From: a bacterium
GTDB lineage: Bacteria > Krumholzibacteriota > Krumholzibacteriia > LZORAL124-64-63
Length of the DNA stretch: 64,000 nucleotides
Direction of reading: 5' to 3'
NCBI GenBank assembly: GCA_024231905.1
Contig: JAAEQC010000207.1
Coordinates: forward strand, 18,582-82,581
The notes beneath the pieces were generated by a model. That model was not told the origin of the DNA and did not search any database. It worked only from the letters and a program-made list of their open reading frames with translations. A program made the translations under genes and the position numbers. How positions within the stretch are numbered: the stretch's first letter is position 1; every line of letters begins with the position of its first letter. This document shows positions 47,751 to 55,566 of the stretch, one piece after another.

Positions 47751-48383
47751 TCAGGTCAGACAGCGACGGACTTCGACGACTCTGCCCAGGATGTTCACCT
47801 CGTCCCGCCCGTCCAGGACGATGGGCTTGAAGAGGGCGTTCTCGGGATGCAATTCCACATGTCCACGCTTCAGGCGCAGGCGCTTGACCGTGGCCTCACC
47901 CGCCACCTGGGCCACCACGATCTCACCGTTGCGCACCGCGTGCTGGCGACGGACCACCACCGTGTCACCGGGCAGAATTCCCGCGCCGAGCATGCTCTCG
48001 CCGCGTACGGTCAGGGCGAAGAGGTTGGCGTCGGCGGGCTGGCCCTCCACCGGGACGTAGCCCTGGGGGTCCTCGATAGCCTCGGTGAGGGCGCCGGCCT
48101 GGACACGGCCCAGCAGGGGGACCATGCGCAGGTCCGGGGCTCCGGGCAGGAAACCCGCCGACCCCTCGCCGGGGGGCAGGCGATACCCCCGGGCGCGGCC
48201 CGGTTCCTTGGTGAGCGCCCCCTCCTGGACCAGCGCCTCCAGATGCTGCCGCGCCGACTGGACGGCCTTGAAGCCGAAGTGGTGCTGCACCTCGCGCACC
48301 GTGGGCGGGGCGCCCTCGGCGATGCGCTCACGCACGTAGGCGTGGACCTGGCGGCGGGTCTGTCCGGGAGGAGTGGCGGGCAT
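47751..48383 (-). CDS. lexA: SOS repressor LexA
   Basis: 210 aa. N-terminal winged helix ('TRRQVHAYVRERIAEGAPPTVREVQHHFGF', 'RQHLEALVQEGAL'), cleavage site Ala-Gly in 'RVQAGALTEA' near residue 95, catalytic Ser in 'RGESMLGAGILPGD' near 130 and catalytic Lys in 'EATVKRL' near 166. On DNA damage, RecA filaments stimulate self-cleavage, releasing target promoters. ATG 48383 was chosen over a longer frame because the N-terminus matches the family; the longer frame would run through its operator. First gene of an operon with imuA and imuB. Confidence 0.96.
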   Translation of the reverse strand: MPATPPGQTRRQVHAYVRERIAEGAPPTVREVQHHFGFKAVQSARQHLEALVQEGALTKEPGRARGYRLPPGEGSAGFLPGAPDLRMVPLLGRVQAGALTEAIEDPQGYVPVEGQPADANLFALTVRGESMLGAGILPGDTVVVRRQHAVRNGEIVVAQVAGEATVKRLRLKRGHVELHPENALFKPIVLDGRDEVNILGRVVEVRRCLT

Positions 48384-48429
48384 GGCGGCCTCGATTCGTG
48401 AACTGGGTCCGGCTTGGTGACGGACCACC

Positions 48430-48458
48430 ATTAAACAGACATTTGTCTGGTAGGTCAA
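48430..48458 (-). promoter_or_regulatory. lexA promoter with SOS box
   Basis: On the minus strand: TTGACC (complement of 48453-48458), 17 nt, TTTAAT (complement of 48430-48435). The spacer contains a perfect 14-bp dyad CAGACA-AA-TGTCTG (48436-48449), so LexA binding would block polymerase and autoregulate lexA-imuA-imuB. This gives a usable genome-specific SOS box. Confidence 0.85.
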
Positions 48459-49016
48459 GGACAAAAACGAAAACAAGGCGAATACACTGAAATGCGTCCC
48501 CTTCGACTCCCCCGGATCCACTGCGGCCACCGCTGGACAAAGGGAAGACAACCGCATGACCGACCTACCACAACACGTCTGAGAGCCGTGATTCAATGGG
48601 TCGGACCGGCTGAGAAACGGAACCGGCCTCCTTTCGGTTGACAAACCCCACTCCACTGACCTCCTTAGGTTTAGGACTGTCGTCGCTTCTCCGGAATCGA
48701 CGAGATCGCAACCCCCGAGGAGGCGAATCGCCCGGCCGCCGAACAGAGCGCGACGAGCGATAGCATGAAGCCCGCGACGGCACCGTGCCTCACTACAGGC
48801 ACCCCCACATCCCCCCTGAAGAACGACGTTTTAGAAGAAACGCCCGGTGGTGGCGCCATGCTCGCTGCTGTCTGCCGCGAGTCGTTTTTGTCGTGCCCAA
48901 CATTGCATCCATTCCGGAGTCCGCTACGGTCCTGTTCAAGCCGGCGTTTTCCCCGCCAGCTGACCGAATGACGACAGGGGGGCACACACCCCCCGACGCA
49001 ACAAAGGAGCGCAGCC
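48459..49016 (+). other. Non-coding region upstream of the malic enzyme gene
   Basis: About 560 bp without a convincing gene. A TTGACA at 48638-48643 lacks a good -10 at normal spacing. A GGGGGG-CACACA-CCCCCC hairpin at 48977-48994 lies just before the SD (AAAGGAG) of the malic enzyme gene and may affect its translation. Open frames here are antisense or run into the downstream gene and show no protein-like pattern. Confidence 0.4.
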
Positions 49017-51239
49017 ATGCAGACCGATCTGCGGATCAACCCCCTCACCGGCGAACGGTACCTCGCCGTCCTCACCAAGGGCCGCCAGATCATGAGCGAC
49101 CCCCTGCTCAACAAGGGCACGGCCTTCACCCAGCGCGAACGGGAGGAGCTCGCACTCCACGGTCTGCTCCCCCCCGCGACCAGCACCATGAAGAAGCAGT
49201 TGCGTCGGACCTACGAGAGATTCAGCGCGCAGCCCACGGACCTGGACAAATTCATCTACCTGAACGGCTTGCGCGACCGCAACGAGTTGCTCTTCTACCG
49301 TCTCGTCCACGACCACATCGAGGAGATGATGCCCATCGTCTACACTCCCGTGGTGGGCGAGGCGTGCCAGAAGTTCTCCCACATCTTCCGCACCGGCCGC
49401 GGGCTGTACATCTCCTACGAACAGCGGGGCGAGATCGACAAGATCCTCCGCAACTCGGGTATCGAGAACCCGTCGATCATCGTCGTTACCGACGGTGAGC
49501 GGATTCTCGGGCTCGGGGACCAGGGCGCCGGCGGCATGGGAATCCCCATCGGCAAGCTCGCCCTCTACACCCTGTGCGCGGGCGTCTCCCCCTACACCAC
49601 GCTGCCGATCATGCTGGACGCGGGTACCGACAACGAAGAGCGGCTGCAGGACCCCCTCTATCTGGGCATGAAGCACCGCCGGGTCCGCGGCGACGAATAC
49701 CAGGCGTTCATCGACGCCTTCGTGGCGGCCGTCAAGCGCGTCTTCCCTGATGTCGTGCTGCAGTGGGAGGACTTCCTCAAGGGCAACGCCATCAAGCAGC
49801 TCGACCGCTTCCGCGACAAGCTCTGCTCCTTCAACGACGACATCCAGGGCACGGCGGGGGTCGTGGTCTCCGGTCTCCTGGGCTCCGCGCGGATCACCGG
49901 CAAGTCCATGAACGAGCAGCGCGTGCTCTTCGCCGGGGCGGGCGCCGCGGCCCAGGGCATCTCCGACCTGATCGTGGCAGCCATGGTCGAGGACGGGTTG
50001 AGCCGCGAGGAGGCCGTCGCCCGCATCTACACCGTGGACTCGCGCGGGCTGGTGACCACCGAGCGCTCGAACCTCGAGGACTTCAAGGCCCACTACGCCC
50101 GGGACGTGGCCGAAGTGGCCGACTGGGAGGTGGCCGACCGCTCGCGCATCACCCTGGCCGAGACCGTGGCCAACGCCAAGCCAACGATCCTGCTGGGCAC
50201 CTCCGGCGCGCCGGGCATGTTCAGCGAGGAAGTCGTCCGCACCATGGCCCGCATCAACGAGCGGCCCGTCATCTTCCCCCTCTCCAATCCCACTTCCAAA
50301 TCCGAGTGCACGGCCACCGAGGCCATCACCTGGTCCGAGGGCCGCGCCATCGTGGCCACGGGCAGCCCCTTCGACCCGGTCCGGTACGGCGACCGCGAGC
50401 ACCGCATCGGCCAGGGCAACAACGCCTACATCTTCCCCGGCGTGGGCCTCGGCCTGACCGTGTCGCGCACGAAACGGGTGACAGACATGATGTTCCTGGC
50501 GGCCGCCCATGCCCTGGCCGGGGAAGTGAGCGAGGAAGACCTGGCCGCAGGGTCGGTCTACCCCCCACTGTCCCGCATCCGCGAGTGCTCCCATGCCGTG
50601 GCCTGCGCCACGGTCCAGCAGTCGGTGAAGGAGGGCTACGCCGACGCCGAGATCCTCGACGACCTGGAGCGAAGGGTCCGGCAGGCCATGTGGCAGCCCG
50701 AGTACCTGCCCATTCGCTACGAGTTCGGGCGCGTGGTCTATCGGGACGTGCCGGAACCGCCGTCTCCTCTGCGGATCAAGGGCGCCACGAACCGCGTCGA
50801 CTGCACGACCGACGGCACCATCGAGTTGGTGGACCTGCTGCGGGGGAAAACCGACGATCTGCTGGCCGACGCGGTGACCGAACTGCACAGGGCGCACCTG
50901 GAACACTACGAGGCCCAGGGTCTCGACGCCGTACGGCAGCGCCTGTCCGACCTTCTGGAACGCACGCTGACCTGCCTGGAGACGGGCCGGGCCGAACCCA
51001 TCGTCGAGTGGGCCACCAAGGTCGGCCGGGAACGCTTCGTCGAGGGCTTCGACCTGTTCGAGGTGCAGACCTCCATCAACGTTCTGGAGGAGGTCATCTG
51101 GCGGCGGGTCCTGGCCGCGGTGGGGCCCAACGACCTGGCCCACGCCCTCGGCTTGGCCAACGCCATCCTCGGCATGGCCAAGGACAAGCTGGCCCGGGAG
51201 TACGTGGCCCTGGCGCGGGACGTGGCAACCCGCAGTTGA
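49017..51239 (+). CDS. Malic enzyme fused to a C-terminal RsbRD-like domain
   Basis: 740 aa. Residues ~1-560 are a large-type (SfcA/MaeA-like, eukaryote-like) malic enzyme: 'MMPIVYTPVVGEACQKFSHIF' (Tyr acid), 'ILGLGDQGAGGMGIPIGKL', 'LQWEDFLKGNAIKQLDRF' (metal Glu/Lys), 'CSFNDDIQGTAGVV' (metal Asp pair), nucleotide loop 'FAGAGAAAQGI', and 'PLSNPTSKSECT'. Reaction: oxidative decarboxylation of malate to pyruvate with NAD(P) reduction. Residues ~600-740, after a Pro-rich connector, resemble the N-terminal sensor domain of RsbRD ('RLSDLLERTLTCLETG', 'GFDLFEVQTSINVLEEVIWRRV'), not part of ordinary malic enzymes. AAAGGAG precedes ATG 49017. A hairpin follows the stop. Confidence 0.9.
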   Translation: MQTDLRINPLTGERYLAVLTKGRQIMSDPLLNKGTAFTQREREELALHGLLPPATSTMKKQLRRTYERFSAQPTDLDKFIYLNGLRDRNELLFYRLVHDHIEEMMPIVYTPVVGEACQKFSHIFRTGRGLYISYEQRGEIDKILRNSGIENPSIIVVTDGERILGLGDQGAGGMGIPIGKLALYTLCAGVSPYTTLPIMLDAGTDNEERLQDPLYLGMKHRRVRGDEYQAFIDAFVAAVKRVFPDVVLQWEDFLKGNAIKQLDRFRDKLCSFNDDIQGTAGVVVSGLLGSARITGKSMNEQRVLFAGAGAAAQGISDLIVAAMVEDGLSREEAVARIYTVDSRGLVTTERSNLEDFKAHYARDVAEVADWEVADRSRITLAETVANAKPTILLGTSGAPGMFSEEVVRTMARINERPVIFPLSNPTSKSECTATEAITWSEGRAIVATGSPFDPVRYGDREHRIGQGNNAYIFPGVGLGLTVSRTKRVTDMMFLAAAHALAGEVSEEDLAAGSVYPPLSRIRECSHAVACATVQQSVKEGYADAEILDDLERRVRQAMWQPEYLPIRYEFGRVVYRDVPEPPSPLRIKGATNRVDCTTDGTIELVDLLRGKTDDLLADAVTELHRAHLEHYEAQGLDAVRQRLSDLLERTLTCLETGRAEPIVEWATKVGRERFVEGFDLFEVQTSINVLEEVIWRRVLAAVGPNDLAHALGLANAILGMAKDKLAREYVALARDVATRS

Positions 51240-51247
51240 ACCGGCGC

Positions 51248-51276
51248 GGCGCGACCGTGACCCGCACGGTCGCGCC
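51248..51276. terminator. Perfect 12-bp hairpin between convergent genes
   Basis: GGCGCGACCGTG (51248-51259), loop ACCCG and exact complement (51265-51276). No T-tract. It occupies most of the 45-bp gap between the malic enzyme and the convergent kinase-fold gene. Confidence 0.65.
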
Positions 51277-51284
51277 GGCTGCCG

Positions 51285-53051
51285 TCAGGACGCCGGACCG
51301 GCCGGCGCCGCGGGCAGGCCCAGGTAGCGGAAGACGCACAGGCAGGACGCGGGACGGCCGTCGCCGTCGCGGACCAGCGCCTGGTCGGCGCCGACGGCCA
51401 CCAGGACGTGCTCCGGCAGGAAGCGAATGACCTCCACCCCCACCCCTTCGAGCTTCGCCTCGAGATCCGCTACCAGGTTCCGGGACTCGACCTCGTCCAG
51501 CAACCCGCGCGCCAGGGCCTGGGTTACGTTCATCGACCGTATTACGGGTGCGTCGTCATCGGCCTCCCGCGCCTCCGGTCCGCCCCAATAATCCCAGATG
51601 GTGATGTAGTTGCGCCGGGGTTCCAGAACGGGCTCGTCCTCCAGGGTCCGCAGGTGCTCATGGCTGCGGTAGCGGCTCGGGTCGAAGTGGGACTCGTCCA
51701 GCTCCGAGCGGTGGCCCGTACGGTAGATCGCCCGCGGCAGGATGGCCGGGATCCCCTGCCGCCGCAGCCACCAGGCCGCGGCAGCCTCCTCGAAGGGACT
51801 GTTGAAACCGTGGGCCAGGGCCCGGAAACCCGCCACCCCGAAAGCCGCCGCCGCCGGGGGTTCACCCACCCGAGAGACCTTCCACACGAAGGGGATCTGG
51901 TCCTTGCTGGTGGTGAAGTAGGTCTCGTGACCTTCCATGAGCCGGATCTGCGGTGTGGTGCGCCAGCGCTCGGGCAGGAAGAAGTCGAAGAGGTCGGGTG
52001 CATGGCCCACGACCCACAGCATACCCCCGGTGCTCTCGGCCCGGCCGTGCACGTAGGGCACGCCCTGGACATTCGTGGGCTGCAGGTTGGCCGGGAAGGC
52101 CACCGAGTCGTCCACCTCTCCGGCGAGCAATTGGCGGCGCCGCTTCCGATAGGTCGTGCCCTGGGCCGACTGGATCTCCCGGTAGTACTCGGGCGTGCGT
52201 TCCATGAGTTCGAAGTCGATCAGGCCGTACCAGGTTTCGTCGTTCTCGTGGAGTAGCCCCCCCCCGTCGGTCGGCTGCACGATGACGTGCTGCGGTTTCA
52301 TGTCCAGCACCCGGAAACCCTTGGCGCTCATTTCGCTAGTGGCGCGCGTGTTCAGACGGCGGGCTTCGATCTCGTCGATCAGGCCCGCGTCATGGGCCTG
52401 CCAGGCGTCCAGGCCCGGAATCCAGCGGTAGACCACGATGTACTGGCGCAGGATGTCGATGGCCACGCCCGGGTGCAGATCGAGCTTGCGAGCTATGCGC
52501 CACTGGAAGCGGCCGCTCTGGGACGGCTGGGTCTCCCCGGGCGGGACGAAGATCGCCAGGGGCAGCTGGGTGCGGATACTCAGGCCGGCCGGTCCGCGCC
52601 GGCTATGGCGCAATTCCTCCGCCAGGGCGAATTCCTCGAAGGGACCGTTGAACTCGCAGCACAGCAGGTTCTCGATGAGTTCCGTGTCGATGGGCACCTT
52701 CTCGCCGACGCGGCTGAACTTCACGACGAGATCCAGGCTCACGCCGTCTACCGGCTTGGTGGGCGACCGGTAGACCAGGGATGTGCCCGGCAACTTCACC
52801 CGCTTGGCACGGAACCAGTCCAGGTCGTACCAGTTGTGCGGCTGCAGGTGCTCAGCGTAAGTGTAGCCCACGGTGGTCAAGTAGAGTTCACCGATGTCCG
52901 GGTCGGAGGTGTGCACATAATCGACGCCGAGGACGTTGACGAGGCTGGCCCCATCGGGCAGGTCGCCGATGGCGATACGCTCACCCGAGGACCTGGCTTC
53001 GGCGACCAGGCGAGCTTGCCGGGCATGGGTGTTGGTGGGTTCGGCGGGCAT
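51285..53051 (-). CDS. Tandem kinase-fold protein, second half degenerate
   Basis: 588 aa made of two homologous halves. First half (~25-330): 'LDLVVKFSRVGE' (possible ATP-binding Lys), 'CEFNGPFEEFALAEELR', 'IVVYRWIPG' (hinge-like), 'FRVLDMKPQHVIVQP' (like the HxDxxxxN loop) and 'YGLIDFELMERT' (like DFG). Second half (~345-580) repeats it: 'GVPYVHG', 'FVWKVSRVGEPP', 'GFNSPFEEAAAAWWLR', 'ITIWDYWGG', 'IRFLPEHVLVAV', but loses the loop Asp/Lys and DFG-like residues. So one probably active or pseudo-kinase plus one decayed copy. Soluble. ATG 53051 is 6 nt from GGAAGG. Substrate unknown; relation to aminoglycoside/LPS-kinase-like folds is inference. Confidence 0.7.
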   Translation of the reverse strand: MPAEPTNTHARQARLVAEARSSGERIAIGDLPDGASLVNVLGVDYVHTSDPDIGELYLTTVGYTYAEHLQPHNWYDLDWFRAKRVKLPGTSLVYRSPTKPVDGVSLDLVVKFSRVGEKVPIDTELIENLLCCEFNGPFEEFALAEELRHSRRGPAGLSIRTQLPLAIFVPPGETQPSQSGRFQWRIARKLDLHPGVAIDILRQYIVVYRWIPGLDAWQAHDAGLIDEIEARRLNTRATSEMSAKGFRVLDMKPQHVIVQPTDGGGLLHENDETWYGLIDFELMERTPEYYREIQSAQGTTYRKRRRQLLAGEVDDSVAFPANLQPTNVQGVPYVHGRAESTGGMLWVVGHAPDLFDFFLPERWRTTPQIRLMEGHETYFTTSKDQIPFVWKVSRVGEPPAAAAFGVAGFRALAHGFNSPFEEAAAAWWLRRQGIPAILPRAIYRTGHRSELDESHFDPSRYRSHEHLRTLEDEPVLEPRRNYITIWDYWGGPEAREADDDAPVIRSMNVTQALARGLLDEVESRNLVADLEAKLEGVGVEVIRFLPEHVLVAVGADQALVRDGDGRPASCLCVFRYLGLPAAPAGPAS

Positions 53052-53086
53052 GGTCATCCTTCCGGTCGGACCTGCGAGGACCCCGA

Positions 53087-53115
53087 TTGACAGCCCTCCC
53101 GGGTCTAACCATATT
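53087..53115 (+). promoter_or_regulatory. Sigma70 promoter of the DASS transporter gene
   Basis: TTGACA (53087-53092), 17 nt, CATATT (53110-53115). The predicted leader is ~45 nt before ATG 53166. A consensus -35 is rare in this window, so expression is probably substantial. Confidence 0.65.
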
Positions 53116-53165
53116 TCCTGACAGCGCGATTTCAAACCACGCATCCATCTGCGAGGAAATGCCTT

Positions 53166-54776
53166 ATGTCGGACTGGGACTTCAGGACTCGTTGCGCCAA
53201 GTGGCGCCCGTCCGGCAACACGGCGTGGATCATCGTCGGCGTGGCCATATTCGTGATCGTGGCCTTCATCCTGCCCAAGCCCGCCTCCATGGTCTCCACC
53301 CTGGAGGAGTTCGGCTACGTGGACAAGATGGTCGAATGGGGCATCACCGACGACGCCCAGGGCGCTGCCGGAAAGTGCATGATCGTGCTAGGCCTGGTGC
53401 CCATGGCGGTGATCTTCTTCGCCACCGGCGCCGTGCCCATCGGCGTGACGGGCATCCTCATGCCCCTGCTGGCCTACATGTTCAGCCTCCTACCCTTCGA
53501 GAGCGTGGGCAAGACCTTCGCCGGCGACGCGCCCATGTTCATGCTGGGGGTCTTCGCCCTCGGCGCGAGCGTGACCGAGACAGGCTTTCACAAGCGCCTC
53601 GCCGTGTGGATCCTGGGCTGGACCAAGGGTTTCTGGGGACCCATGTTCGTCCTTTGCCTCAGCATGTCGATCATCGGCTCGTTCCTGTCGGCGCCGGCCA
53701 TGTGCTCGTTTATGATCCCGGTGCTCATGGCCGTGTACATGGGCTGCATCGCCCACGAGGCCCAGGGCGGCGAGGTCCGCCACGACCCGGCCCTGGCCAA
53801 GTTCCTCTTCTTCGCCCTCTGCTTCTCGTTGAACGTGGGCGGCGTCGGCACGCCCTCGGCCGGCGGCCGCAACGTCATCATGATGGGACTCTTCAGCGAC
53901 TACCAGGTGCCCATCACCTACTTCGAGTGGATGCGCTACGGACTGCCCCTGGTGCCCCTGGGCGGACTGATCGTCTTCGGCTACATGTCGCTGCTGTTCG
54001 GCCGCAAGATCCGGGTGCGGAACCTCACGCCGGGGCTGGCGGTCATCAAGGAGGAGACGCGGCGCATGGGCTCCATGCGCTACGCCGATTGGGTCACGGC
54101 CACCATGCTCCTGGTGATCGTGTCATTGTGGATCCTGGGCGGCGAAGCGGTTGGACTCGGCGGTCCGGCCCTGCTGGCCCTGGTGGTGCCCGTCCTGTTC
54201 CGGACCGTGGAGTGGAAGCGGATTCTCTCGATCATCTCCTGGGACGCCTGGTTCATGTACTGCGGCGCCCTGACCCTGGGTTCCCTCCTACGCGAGAGTG
54301 GCGCCGCCATGTGGCTGGCCAGCAGCTTCCTGGACATCCTGTCCAACCTCAAGATGGACCAGGGCTACGGCCTGTGGGTCGGCATGTCGGCCTTCTCGGG
54401 CTTGGTCACCAACTTCATGTCCGATGCGGCCACGGTGGCGCTCATCGGTCCCATCGTCGTGCCCATGGGCATCATGACCGGCAACGAGGGCGAGCCCTGG
54501 GCCATCGGCCTGGCCGTGGCGTTCGCGTCCTCGTACGCGCACTTCCTGGTGGTCGGCTCCCCCACCAACGCCCTCACCTACGGCCTGAGCATCTTCCCCG
54601 ACTCGGACAAGCGGGCCATCGAGACCATCGACTTCGTCAAGTATGGCTTCCTGCTCTGGGTCCTGTGCATGGGCCTGCTGTGGACCGTGGGACTGCTGGG
54701 CGTGTACGGTGTGAACGGATTCCCTGACGGACTGCTGGAGACGGCCCGCGGCGTTCTGGAAAGTGGCGGCCAGTAG
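53166..54776 (+). CDS. DASS/SLC13-family anion transporter
   Basis: 536 aa with about 11-12 membrane helices. The two re-entrant signature loops of divalent-anion:sodium symporters are present: 'GGVGTPSAGGRNVIMMG' (SNT-like) and 'VVGSPTNALTYG' (SPT). Such proteins import dicarboxylates, sulfate or similar anions with Na+. Facing the malic enzyme two genes away, a C4-dicarboxylate substrate is attractive but unproven. A long loop between the first helices contains acidic residues. The CBS-domain gene begins 52 bp downstream and may regulate it. AGGAAAT lies before ATG. Confidence 0.85.
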   Translation: MSDWDFRTRCAKWRPSGNTAWIIVGVAIFVIVAFILPKPASMVSTLEEFGYVDKMVEWGITDDAQGAAGKCMIVLGLVPMAVIFFATGAVPIGVTGILMPLLAYMFSLLPFESVGKTFAGDAPMFMLGVFALGASVTETGFHKRLAVWILGWTKGFWGPMFVLCLSMSIIGSFLSAPAMCSFMIPVLMAVYMGCIAHEAQGGEVRHDPALAKFLFFALCFSLNVGGVGTPSAGGRNVIMMGLFSDYQVPITYFEWMRYGLPLVPLGGLIVFGYMSLLFGRKIRVRNLTPGLAVIKEETRRMGSMRYADWVTATMLLVIVSLWILGGEAVGLGGPALLALVVPVLFRTVEWKRILSIISWDAWFMYCGALTLGSLLRESGAAMWLASSFLDILSNLKMDQGYGLWVGMSAFSGLVTNFMSDAATVALIGPIVVPMGIMTGNEGEPWAIGLAVAFASSYAHFLVVGSPTNALTYGLSIFPDSDKRAIETIDFVKYGFLLWVLCMGLLWTVGLLGVYGVNGFPDGLLETARGVLESGGQ

Positions 54777-54828
54777 GCCGGGTATCGAAGTCGAGCCCAT
54801 CAAGGGCGCAACCGAAAGAGGCCCGGCC

Positions 54829-55386
54829 ATGGCGACCTACACCATCACGGAACTGATGATCCCCCTGGCCGACTACGCCCTGGTCTCGGTGGACGCCACC
54901 CTGAGCGACGCCCTCGAGGCCTTGGAGCAGGCTCGCTGCAAGTACGACGTGCACCGTTACCGCCACCGGGCGGTGCTGGTCCGGGACGACGACGGTCTGA
55001 TCGTGGGCAAACTCTCCATCCTGGACCTGATCCGCGCCCTGGAACCCGACTACTCGGAGCACATGGCCGACCTCAACCTCGACCGCTTCGGCATCGACGA
55101 CGACTACCTGGCCGAGACCCTCAAGACCGACGACTACTGGAACCAGCCCCTGGACAAGCTCTGCCGCGCCGCGGCGCCCCAGACCGTGGGGCGCTTCATG
55201 TCCCAACCCACCGAATGCGAATACATCAGGTCCTCGGCCACGCTGCAGGAGGCCATCTGCCGATTCGTGGTGGGCTCGCACCAGTCGCTGCTGGTGATGA
55301 AGGACAAGGTCGTCGTCGGCGTGCTGCGCATGTCGGACGTATTTTCAGAGATCTGCCGGACCATGCGAGAAGTGGAGGCGGGCTGA
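54829..55386 (+). CDS. CBS-domain-pair protein
   Basis: 185 aa. Two CBS motifs: ~8-70 ('LVSVDATLSDALEALEQAR', 'RAVLVRDDDGLIVGKLSILDLIRAL') and ~122-180 ('CEYIRSSATLQEAICRFVVGSHQSLLVMKDKVVVGVLRMSDVF'). The pair normally binds an adenine nucleotide and acts as an energy-sensing regulator. No attached enzyme. Placement right after the DASS transporter suggests it gates or reports on that transporter (inference). GAAAGAGG precedes ATG 54829; an in-frame GTG/TTG 66 nt earlier would overlap the transporter's end. Confidence 0.85.
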   Translation: MATYTITELMIPLADYALVSVDATLSDALEALEQARCKYDVHRYRHRAVLVRDDDGLIVGKLSILDLIRALEPDYSEHMADLNLDRFGIDDDYLAETLKTDDYWNQPLDKLCRAAAPQTVGRFMSQPTECEYIRSSATLQEAICRFVVGSHQSLLVMKDKVVVGVLRMSDVFSEICRTMREVEAG

Positions 55387-55566
55387 TCATCCGCTCCGTG
55401 ACCTGCCAACTCCGCTCGGTGTTTTATGTCAGTCTTATTTCGTCGCGATTTATGACGAGTCATGTGATACAGTCAGCGGCATTCACTTGGAAGGAGTGAC
55501 GTTCGATTCCGGCAAAAGAGCCGCGTTCATATGATCTCACGTGTTTCATCAAGGGGGAAAAACAAC

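Noticed and set aside
48638..48643. TTGACA as promoter of the malic enzyme gene
   Set aside because: No acceptable -10 within 16-19 nt, and it lies almost 380 bp before the start codon.
48671..49189. Possible minus-strand gene upstream of the malic enzyme
   Set aside because: Half of it is antisense to the malic enzyme N-terminus and the rest shows no protein-like pattern or ribosome site.
48936..51143. 735-codon antisense frame opposite the malic enzyme
   Set aside because: Composition-driven open frame; every malic enzyme motif is on the plus strand.
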